Of a stretch of DNA of 64,000 nt, positions 53,312 to 60,839 are shown piece by piece. The translations under genes and the position numbers were made by a program. Below the pieces are notes generated by a model that worked only from the letters and a program-made list of their open reading frames with translations, made no database searches and was not told the origin of the DNA. This stretch comes from Marinomonas polaris DSM 16579 (GTDB lineage: Bacteria > Pseudomonadota > Gammaproteobacteria > Pseudomonadales > Marinomonadaceae). Location: positions 21,425-85,424 of the forward strand of contig NZ_FQVF01000023.1 of the NCBI RefSeq assembly GCF_900129155.1, in the 5' to 3' direction. Every line of letters begins with the position of its first letter. Positions within the stretch are counted from its first letter, which is position 1.

Positions 53312-55159
53312 ATGACAAACAAAGCAACACAACAGATTATTGAGCAACTAAAGGACTCTAGTCACCCTCCAATCATTCTGCTTGATGGGGCTTGGGGGAT
53401 TGGAAAAACTCACTTAATCTATAATGAACTATGCCCACTAATTGAATCCAATCCTCAAGAATTTGGTGATTATCATTACGTTTCAGCTTTCGGTATCAAA
53501 AGCGTCACTGAGTTCCAAGATCAGATAGTCTCACTCTACATATCTAACCAAGAAGAAGGCTCTAAGTATCTCGATGGTTTAACTCGTCTTAGTGGTAAGC
53601 TCGCACGAATGTGTGGTGCTGATGCTAGTGAAGCTGGAGTAATTCAAGGTGTCATATCTGGCACTACTGGCTTTCTGCGCCAAAAAGCGATCCAAAACAT
53701 GAAAGATATCACTCTTGTAGTCGATGACTTGGAGCGATTGACAGATGAAAAGCTAATAGCAGACATCATGGGAACCTGCTTACGCTTTGCCGAGCACAAC
53801 AAAATCAAGATTATTGCCGTCGCAAACGCAACTGCATTTAAAGATAAAACCAAAGTTGAAAAATCTTTCAGTGACGTAATCAAACTCACTAGAACGACTG
53901 TAGAACTGTGTACCATTATTGCTAATATTTACGATGGAAAGCTGGATGTTGTGGTGGAACACACGTTTTTTCAAACTATTAACCATGCACAAATGCATAA
54001 ATTAGATATCAATAACTTACGAGTACTTCAACGAGCCGTAAACCGAACCATTAAACTAATGAATAGAATTAATCTTATCGAAGGGGTCAATGAAAAACTC
54101 TGTGCCGAAACGTTAACTCAACATATTGTTCTTATTACACTCTATAGCTACGTTAACAAACTAGATCTCGACGCCTTTGTATCAATACTTGATAGTGCTC
54201 AAAAATGGCAATCACACCGATTGACAGCAGCGGTAGCAAGCCGTAATGGAAGTCAAAATGAGGGGGAAGAACTCACCAAAGATGAGCTGCAACAAAAAGC
54301 TTTGTTCGACCAACTGACTTCACTGCTTAACGGATTAGCCTGTAGCGATACTTTAGCTGAATATTGCTTTACTAACCTCATACCAGAACTGAGTGATGAA
54401 GAGTTTATTGAGCGATTCCAACTACCAAGACTAGCGAAACCAATAGATATTTTCAAAACACACACCTTTTATAGTTTTACTTCTGAAGAAGAGTTCGAGG
54501 AAGGTATTACACAACTGGTAGATCTACTCTTCACTACGCCCAATGTGAATTGGTCAGATTGGATAACATGTTGTGATACATACCTATTTATGCACGAGCG
54601 AGGGTATTTTGAAGACGCTAATATCGATGAGCTTTCCAAGAGGCTTGAAGAAAGAGTTTTAGAAGATGGCGTTATTGATCTGGATACGGTAAACCATTCC
54701 CGTTTTCCTAACAGAGGCTGCTCATCAAATCAAATCAGCACGACTAATTTTAAGAAGGCCATTGATGAAGTAAACCAGCGTTCTGAAACTAAACAGAGAG
54801 AAGCTATTACAGACAGCTTCCTAAAAGATTGGCGATATACCATCTATAAGCCTCAAAGTTACATTGAAAATCAGGCATTTTTCCATAGCATCGATAACGA
54901 ACGACTTGCTGAAGCTATTGCTCAATGGAGTGCGATGGAAATAGCGGAGTTCATAGGCTTTATGAGACAGAGATACCGTATAGTTAATAACCGAGAAAAA
55001 GATCATCTAGAACTACCTGCTTTACTCCAGCTTTCAAAACAATTGAACCTAAAGCGCGAATATATGTCAGGGCGGCTAAAAAAAGGGGTTATCAAAGAGC
55101 TAATAGATGAGCTTAATTCCGCTGTCACCACCATTGAGACAAGACAAGAACAAAAATAA
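53312..55159 (+). CDS. KAP-type P-loop NTPase
   Basis: 615-aa P-loop NTPase. Walker A is DGAWGIGKTHL (residues ~25-35) and Walker B LVVDDLERL (135-143), the D-D-x-E-R pattern of KAP/YobI-like NTPases. The C-terminal ~400 residues are helical with no recognised effector domain, and no membrane helices are evident, unlike classical KAP proteins. Such stand-alone NTPases in islands are often anti-phage proteins. It is a single gene; a 7-bp dyad (TAGCCGC / GCGGCTA, 55167-55187) follows. Confidence 0.7.
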   Translation: MTNKATQQIIEQLKDSSHPPIILLDGAWGIGKTHLIYNELCPLIESNPQEFGDYHYVSAFGIKSVTEFQDQIVSLYISNQEEGSKYLDGLTRLSGKLARMCGADASEAGVIQGVISGTTGFLRQKAIQNMKDITLVVDDLERLTDEKLIADIMGTCLRFAEHNKIKIIAVANATAFKDKTKVEKSFSDVIKLTRTTVELCTIIANIYDGKLDVVVEHTFFQTINHAQMHKLDINNLRVLQRAVNRTIKLMNRINLIEGVNEKLCAETLTQHIVLITLYSYVNKLDLDAFVSILDSAQKWQSHRLTAAVASRNGSQNEGEELTKDELQQKALFDQLTSLLNGLACSDTLAEYCFTNLIPELSDEEFIERFQLPRLAKPIDIFKTHTFYSFTSEEEFEEGITQLVDLLFTTPNVNWSDWITCCDTYLFMHERGYFEDANIDELSKRLEERVLEDGVIDLDTVNHSRFPNRGCSSNQISTTNFKKAIDEVNQRSETKQREAITDSFLKDWRYTIYKPQSYIENQAFFHSIDNERLAEAIAQWSAMEIAEFIGFMRQRYRIVNNREKDHLELPALLQLSKQLNLKREYMSGRLKKGVIKELIDELNSAVTTIETRQEQK

Positions 55160-55514
55160 CTTGTATTAGCCGCTTGACCAGCGGCTACCCTAACCACCAA
55201 AAGTAAATAACAAGGTCATACCTTGCCTTTTGCTTTCCTTTGAAATAGTCAAAATAACAGGAACACAGGCTAACAAGGGCTAGTCGTAACACGTTTTGGG
55301 GCAAAAGTGAGTTAGAGCCTAACGCCCGCTTTGGCACGTTGCCGACTGTCATATTAGATTGAGTACTGTTAATCGAACCTGACAGATAAAGTTAAGACTT
55401 ATTCAGCTTATGGGGAGATGATTACGAAGCTAACATCAGTTTCACCTTGGTATGGACCCAGTTTCCTAGACAGTTGGTCGTCATTGTACTTATCAGTCAT
55501 GTTAGGGAGGAGAT
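55160..55514. other. Gene-free spacer after the KAP gene
   Basis: 355 bp. It holds a 7-bp inverted repeat at 55167-55187 without T-run and an attC-like scrap near 55311-55335 (see rejected items). The strong ribosome site GGGAGGAG at 55505 belongs to the antitoxin-like gene. Confidence 0.45.
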
Positions 55515-55898
55515 ATGAGCACTAAACGAAAAAATTATGCCGAAAAATGCATTGATATTCATGATATTGAGAGCAGTCTTGATCTTGTTATGAATGAATC
55601 AAATGGCAGCCCAGTTGCTGTCATGAAGGACGGTAATCCCGTATTTTACTGTGTTCCCGCTGACACCTATGCCGCTATGTTAGAAGCAGTTGAAGCATCT
55701 GAAATGAGAGCGCGGAATGAAAAGGTTCATCAATTGGGGCTAGAGCTGTTTGGTGACGAAGGCAAATGGAAATCATGGATTAAAACACCTGTACTGGCAT
55801 TAGGTGGTAAGTCACCAGAGTCGATGATGGTTACTAAAGAAGGAATAAATAGAGTAAGAGATCTTTTAGGGCAGATTAGCCACGGGGTTGTTGTTTAA
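55515..55898 (+). CDS. Chimeric antitoxin: Phd/YefM-like N-terminus with ParS/Xre/MbcA toxin-binding C-terminus
   Basis: 127 aa. Residues ~10-62 (SSLDLVMNESNGSPVAVMKDGNPVFYCVPADTYAAML, with break after the 20th residue here understood as one block) follow the Phd/YefM DNA-binding fold. Residues ~84-124 (WIKTPVLALGGKSPESMM, EGINRVRDLLGQISHG) match the DUF2384 domain that normally binds RES-type toxins and usually follows an Xre-like domain. No RES toxin is next to it. An excellent ribosome site (GGGAGGAG) suggests strong translation. It may be an orphan antitoxin protecting against a toxin elsewhere. Confidence 0.68.
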   Translation: MSTKRKNYAEKCIDIHDIESSLDLVMNESNGSPVAVMKDGNPVFYCVPADTYAAMLEAVEASEMRARNEKVHQLGLELFGDEGKWKSWIKTPVLALGGKSPESMMVTKEGINRVRDLLGQISHGVVV

Positions 55899-55965
55899 AT
55901 CAGCTGTGTAGCGATCAGATAGATTGCATATAATTACACGTTGGATTTTTTTGCTTGTAACGAAC

Positions 55966-56265
55966 TCAGACCTGATTTGTATTGTTTAGGCCCTGATCCA
56001 TCAAGACTGTTAGTGTTGCCGTCGTTAGCTTGATAGCTGTCTGTCGTTTATTGAAATCAACAAACTCTGCTGCCGTATCCTCATACCGTGCAATGACATT
56101 GCTTAAGGCTTCAATAATTACCAGGTTTTCGTCATAGTACTCTAACAAGTCTTCCAAAAAGTATAAGCGCTTGTTGTGCTCACCAGTGCTCGATATGCCA
56201 TTAAGTATATGCAACTGGGTTAATATGGCTTTGGCCATTTGTGTTATTTCATTTGTCACTAACAT
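55966..56265 (-). CDS. Small protein, possibly the N-terminal half of a HigA-like antitoxin
   Basis: 99 aa. LEYYDENLVIIEALSNVIARYED followed by AIKLTTATLTVLMDQGL resembles the region that precedes the helix-turn-helix in HigA-type antitoxins, where the protein would go on with the HTH; here it stops. It may be a truncated antitoxin or an unrelated helical protein. It is convergent with the Phd/ParS chimera. Confidence in function is low, but the frame is open with a clean ATG. Confidence 0.4.
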   Translation of the reverse strand: MLVTNEITQMAKAILTQLHILNGISSTGEHNKRLYFLEDLLEYYDENLVIIEALSNVIARYEDTAAEFVDFNKRQTAIKLTTATLTVLMDQGLNNTNQV

Positions 56266-56451
56266 TTCATCTACCTATGGTTGCTAGGATTAATTGGTGC
56301 TTGGTTGATATTTGGTTCTAGCTATTGACTAGATAACCGCTCAATCAATCTGGATCAAACCGCCCAACGTCCTCAACGATATCTTTTTGGTCTGTCATAA
56401 AGCGGGGGCCGCTTTTGCCAGGAACGGTTTACTCCACTTTCTGTGTGTTTC

Positions 56452-56748
56452 TTAGGCGCCTTTACGAGATCGAGCAATAAAAGGCAGATCTAATTTATTT
56501 AGTTGAGCTATTAGAGCTTCAGCGAGTTCGTCATCTACATTGAGGAACAGTTCATCTGCGTGAGCAGTGTGAGAATCTAGCCCTTCAAGTAGTTCTGCTT
56601 CACTTAGTCGATTGTCATTTACTTGGCTTTTCGCTTGCTTAATCAAAATTTTGTTTCCCTCGGCACAGACCTCGATATGTGACCAGCCAGTTTTAGTCGC
56701 TGTATCGCGGATCACACCAATTATTTCTGCTTGAGCCTTTAGACTCAA
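56452..56748 (-). CDS. Small antitoxin-like protein
   Basis: 98 aa from a TTG start with a strong AGGAGG upstream. AEIIGVIRDTATKTGWSHIEVCAEGNKILIKQAK resembles an AbrB/MazE swapped-hairpin strand pattern, and SEAELLEGLDSHTAHADEL resembles the toxin-binding tail of MazE-type antitoxins. No toxin gene is adjacent. The likeness is weak and the protein could be an orphan. On the same strand as the 99-aa gene but 186 bp apart. Confidence 0.4.
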   Translation of the reverse strand: MSLKAQAEIIGVIRDTATKTGWSHIEVCAEGNKILIKQAKSQVNDNRLSEAELLEGLDSHTAHADELFLNVDDELAEALIAQLNKLDLPFIARSRKGA

Positions 56749-57308
56749 AGCTTCCTCCTAGCTCGCAGCCACTACTTCAAAAATGTTTGAAACCTTGATT
56801 GAGACCATTGTCTATTACCTTAAAATAACGTCGGTTGCTTGTATGTAGTATAGCTGTGAAATACTTGGGGTGTTGGCTGCAGTTGAAGGTAGATTTTATC
56901 AGAGTTTTCTAACTTGCTAAGCCCTGTTGTTTTAGCCTAAATAGTCAAAGTGTTAGCTTGGTATACGAGTGCCAAAATTCAGTTTTTTATAAAAAGTAAT
57001 AGGAATCAATTATACAGTAATTTTTCAGAAGGCGAAGTTGTGTTGTTGTATGCCATGCCTATAGAGGGAAGTGGCCAATTATAAGAAAAAATATAATTGC
57101 ATATAATTGACGTTAATTCATCACTTTACTCGATGGCTTTTTTAGCAATAGACCGAGGCAACTAGCGTCTAGCAAACTTTGGGAAGTCCAGTTTTAAGAT
57201 CTCTGACGCCGCTGAGCGACTTTGTGTTAGCCATAGATTGGATTGCTCTATACAGCAACCCCGAAGCGAGTCAAAAAACGTAAGGTTCTGACTGAGGAGA
57301 AAAAGGTA
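56749..57308. other. Gene-free region before the Shango-like operon
   Basis: 560 bp, A+T-rich. It contains the boundary-repeat copy at 57169-57193. No open frame, promoter or RNA structure was convincing. The Shango-like operon ends at its right edge without an obvious terminator. Confidence 0.5.
57169..57193 (+). repeat. Boundary repeat, left side of the Shango-like operon
   Basis: 25 bp, CTAGCAAACT followed by TTGGGAAGTCCAGTT. Identical to the copy at 63146-63170 at 22 of 25 positions and in the same orientation. Confidence 0.75.
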
Positions 57309-59513
57309 CTAAGTTAGTAAACCTGATATCCATTCTTTAGTGGCCTTCGAATCAAACGCTTTTCTTCCGTACCCTGCGTTTAACAAACCTTCAGGCAAAT
57401 ACTCGTCATACTTTTCAATCATCTTTTGTTGTAGTGAAAGTATTTCGGCCAACTCTGTCTCATCAGGCACCCCATCTATTATGATACCCATAAAGTAATC
57501 TTTTAGGGCATCGACACTCGCATTTTGAACTTCGATAACACCAGCAAAATTACTGCATACATGTCCACTTTTAATTAGCAAAATAGTAATAGTATTAACT
57601 ACTTTATCACCCATCCATGAAAAAATATAACAGTGCTTACCACTTTGGTATATGGGCTGATTTTCAAGATTGGCTTCTTTGAAAAAATACGCTCCTTCTT
57701 GAAATAACTGACTTCCGATCTTATCCACAAAATCTATCTTCTGATTACCAACTTCAATACGATAGTCACCAGAGCAATAGATTCTTAACATCTCTTGTCG
57801 AACTCTGTCATGAATTGACATGCCGCTACCGTTAAATTTCGGAGGTTTACCACCTTTCGTAGAAGTCACATAGATTACTTTCTTTTCATCATCAATATCA
57901 GTTACCTTCCACCTACGACCACCAAATATGATGTGCTGGTCTTTTAAAATTAGCGAATCAACTGGTAACGTTCCAAGAGTTTTACTTCCGGCAACGATAC
58001 GAAATTCCTCTGGTGTTTTAAAAACAGCATAGAAGGTATAGGAATTGGTAAGGCGTTCGCCCTCAATCCCCAAAACCAACTCACCGCTATTAAGTTGCTG
58101 TATTAGTTGGACGGTCCCCATATGGGACAAGAGTTGTTTAAAGTGCTGGATTGATATTTCTTTGAATGATCCTTGCTCACACAATAAAGAATAAAGCTGG
58201 TCTACTCTGGAGCTTCCCCATTGAGCAATGACAGCTAGAATCTGGTGTAAAAATGTAGAGAAATGCATTTGCTTTGTATCTGCTGGTTCAAACCAGTTAT
58301 CTATAATGAGCAAGCGTATCATTGCTAGTGATTGAACAAGCTCTAACCTAAGACCATCTACTATATTAGATTTTTCACTCAGTCCATTTTCTGCGATAAA
58401 CATTCGTAAAATGGAAGGGGAATTTCTTCTACCGGATCGACCTAACCGCTGACGTAAACTTGATACTGAGTGTGGAGCAGTAACCTGAATGACAGAACTC
58501 ACTTTTCCGATGTCGATACCTAGCTCTAAGGTCATGGTACAAATAGCTGTTGTAGGTAGGGCTTCCTTCTGCAATCTGGCTTCTAAATCTTCTCTGAGTT
58601 CTTTAGCTAATGAGCCGTGATGGGGGAAAAACTCATTTGGTACAACTTGTTGTTCACATAAATCACTTAACTTTGCAGCAATGCTTTCTGTCCGTCCGCG
58701 ACTATTTGCAAATACCAGGTGTGAACCGCCTCTACAGAGCCTAAATATTTCATGACAAATCTGCTGCTCGGCTGAGATACGTGTTTCATCCGTCGTGATG
58801 TCTATCGGTTCTAAATATCCTTTGACCTGAACCTTGATAGTGCTTTGGTGCTGACTACTAGTAATGGTTTCACAAGGAAGACTTTTATTCGGCCTAAGAG
58901 AGAGAGGTACTTTTTCAAGCTTTCCTAGTGTCGCACTTAGCGCAACCCGTGGAATAGGATTAGAAATTCGACCTATAAGGTGCTCTAGGCGAGTAAGCAG
59001 AGAAAGTAATTGCTGACCTCGCTCTGTTCCGATAAACGCATGAAATTCATCAATAACAATATATTTAAGAGAGGTGAAGGATTGTTTTATCCATCCGGGC
59101 TCTCTGACTAACAGTGACTCTAAGGATTCAGGGGTGATTAACAGAATACCAGAAGGATTGTTTCTGGCTTTCTTCTTTTTGGATTGAAGACTATCGCCAT
59201 GCCACGGCGTAACTTGCATATCCAACATTTCGCTTAAACTCTCGAGCCTGCGGTACTGATCGTTAATCAGTGCTTTTAAAGGGCTGATATACAAAATACC
59301 AAAGCCGTCTTTCTCTTCAGCAATTGCACTACATGCTGGTAGAAAAAAAGCTTCTGTTTTACCTGCCGCTGTTGATGCGCTAATTAGTACATCTCTATCA
59401 CAAGCTAGAATCGGTATGATTGCCCGTTTTTGTATTTCTCTTAAATCAGGCCAACCTTGGTTAAACAACCATTTCTGTACACGCTTATCAAGAAGTTGAT
59501 ATTCCTCTGTCAT
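57309..59513 (-). CDS. sngC: Lhr/BrxHI-like DEAD/DEAH helicase of a Shango-like system
   Basis: 734-aa superfamily 2 helicase. Motif I SASTAAGKTEA (45-55), Ia ISPLKALINDQ, motif II IDEFHAF (154-160), motif III SATLGKL and motif VI SLRQRLGRSGRR are complete; the C-terminal ~250 residues include a RecA-distal accessory domain as in Lhr and BREX BrxHI helicases. It overlaps the ATPase gene by 4 bp (ATGA). Operon content (TerB protein, BrxD-like ATPase, this helicase) matches the described three-gene Shango anti-phage system; the sngC letter is from memory. Confidence 0.78.
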   Translation of the reverse strand: MTEEYQLLDKRVQKWLFNQGWPDLREIQKRAIIPILACDRDVLISASTAAGKTEAFFLPACSAIAEEKDGFGILYISPLKALINDQYRRLESLSEMLDMQVTPWHGDSLQSKKKKARNNPSGILLITPESLESLLVREPGWIKQSFTSLKYIVIDEFHAFIGTERGQQLLSLLTRLEHLIGRISNPIPRVALSATLGKLEKVPLSLRPNKSLPCETITSSQHQSTIKVQVKGYLEPIDITTDETRISAEQQICHEIFRLCRGGSHLVFANSRGRTESIAAKLSDLCEQQVVPNEFFPHHGSLAKELREDLEARLQKEALPTTAICTMTLELGIDIGKVSSVIQVTAPHSVSSLRQRLGRSGRRNSPSILRMFIAENGLSEKSNIVDGLRLELVQSLAMIRLLIIDNWFEPADTKQMHFSTFLHQILAVIAQWGSSRVDQLYSLLCEQGSFKEISIQHFKQLLSHMGTVQLIQQLNSGELVLGIEGERLTNSYTFYAVFKTPEEFRIVAGSKTLGTLPVDSLILKDQHIIFGGRRWKVTDIDDEKKVIYVTSTKGGKPPKFNGSGMSIHDRVRQEMLRIYCSGDYRIEVGNQKIDFVDKIGSQLFQEGAYFFKEANLENQPIYQSGKHCYIFSWMGDKVVNTITILLIKSGHVCSNFAGVIEVQNASVDALKDYFMGIIIDGVPDETELAEILSLQQKMIEKYDEYLPEGLLNAGYGRKAFDSKATKEWISGLLT

Positions 59514-60835
59514 AATTTGAAATCAGCTAGTCCATCAGATTTCGTTGTTTCTCCAGCTCCTTCGTCTACAAAAATTTCATCTGTATTACTTGGATGATCT
59601 TCTTCAATAGCAATAGATTGAACTAACTGCGACCATTGCATAGAAGGGTTTTGCTCTAGTACGGCCAACATATCTAAAAACGCTTTGATGGTATTTCTCG
59701 GCGTTCGAAAATAAGCATCTCCGATAGTCTGGCTACAATGGTGTAGAAATGACTTGAGAGCATCATCTGGAACAAGGTATTTAGAAGTATCACCTTCAGC
59801 AAAAACATGGCGTAAGTTCTTCAGAAGAATATAAAGTTCTTCAGGAGTTAAACTCGATAGGTGAAGTGCTGGGGAGGAGTAATCAATCACACCTGCTCGC
59901 TTTGCAAAGCTGTTTTCAGCTAAACGGGATTGCAATGCTTCATAGCTATATAGTCCTCTACGAGGGTCTAATAAGAACTCTGGAGTTCCACCCAATAAAA
60001 AACCTAGATATTCAGCGGAGCCTTGAAGGCAGTCATTTAGCATTCGTAGAATCTGCTCATAGTTGGATGTACGCGCTTGTGTACTGCTTAATTTATAAAG
60101 GTTAACCATCTCATCTAGATTAACAAGTAAGCCTTCATAGCCAGCCTGACGTACAAATAGGCTCATAAGTTTTAAAGCATCATAAAAAGAATTGTCAGAA
60201 ATAATTGTTCTGACATCAAGATCCCTTCTTGCATCTGTCTTAGTGGTGTATTCCGCTCGCAACCAACGAATAGCATTTGATTTTAACTCATCATTATCTT
60301 GCTCATGACCGTTCCAGTAAGCATCAATGACTTTTGCAAAATCATACCCGCCAACCAGTTCTGACAAAAAGGCTAACTTTTGATGTATTACTGTTGAAAC
60401 GCTGATATCTTTTTCATCTGCTTCTTTACGAGCCTGTGTTACAAAACGCTCTACAACACTGGCTAATGCATTTCCATCCGGTTTATTACGGGTTGCTAGG
60501 TTTTTCATGAGCTCAGAATACAGGTTCCGTGCCTGACCTGAAGAAGCATGTACTCGTCGATCCGGTGAAAGATCTGCATTGACTGTGACTAGCTTCTTTT
60601 CAAGAGCAATGGAACGCACCACGCTTAAGAAAAAAGTTTTCCCTGAGCCATAATCACCAATGATAAGTCTGAATGCAGCACCACCCTGAGAGATTCTTTC
60701 AATATCCTTATACAACGCTTTGACTTCATTGCTTCTACCTACCTGAATATGCTGAATCCCAATTTTGGGAGTCACCCCTGATTTCAGTGATTGAATTATT
60801 GCGTCACGTTCTTTTAACCGGATACGTTTTTCCAT
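59510..60835 (-). CDS. sngB: BrxD-like ATPase (DUF2791) of a Shango-like system
   Basis: 441-aa P-loop ATPase. It begins KRIRLKERDAIIQSLKSGVTP, the usual DUF2791/BREX ATP-binding start, then Walker A IIGDYGSGKTFFL (59-71), VNADLSPDRRVH and Walker B LLVNLDEMVNL near 235. Homologous ATPases work with helicases in BREX types 2/3 and in Shango. It starts 4 bp after the TerB gene stop and overlaps the helicase start, so all three are one operon. Likely regulates or loads the helicase. Confidence 0.8.
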   Translation of the reverse strand: MEKRIRLKERDAIIQSLKSGVTPKIGIQHIQVGRSNEVKALYKDIERISQGGAAFRLIIGDYGSGKTFFLSVVRSIALEKKLVTVNADLSPDRRVHASSGQARNLYSELMKNLATRNKPDGNALASVVERFVTQARKEADEKDISVSTVIHQKLAFLSELVGGYDFAKVIDAYWNGHEQDNDELKSNAIRWLRAEYTTKTDARRDLDVRTIISDNSFYDALKLMSLFVRQAGYEGLLVNLDEMVNLYKLSSTQARTSNYEQILRMLNDCLQGSAEYLGFLLGGTPEFLLDPRRGLYSYEALQSRLAENSFAKRAGVIDYSSPALHLSSLTPEELYILLKNLRHVFAEGDTSKYLVPDDALKSFLHHCSQTIGDAYFRTPRNTIKAFLDMLAVLEQNPSMQWSQLVQSIAIEEDHPSNTDEIFVDEGAGETTKSDGLADFKL

Positions 60836-60839
60836 AAGT

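Noticed and set aside
55167..55187. Terminator after the KAP gene
   Set aside because: A 7-bp inverted repeat is present, but there is no T-run; it may be structural only.
53011..55312. Similarity between 53011 and 55287 (TAACA-n3-TT-n-GGGGCA) flanking the KAP gene
   Set aside because: About 18 of 27 matches between two A+T-rich spacers could arise by chance when all offsets are considered, and one site lies in a possible open frame.
55311..55335. Integron attC-like sequence (GCCTAACGCCCGC)
   Set aside because: One core-like half is present, but no matching GTTRRRY partner with complementary arms was found within the usual distance, and there is no integron integrase.
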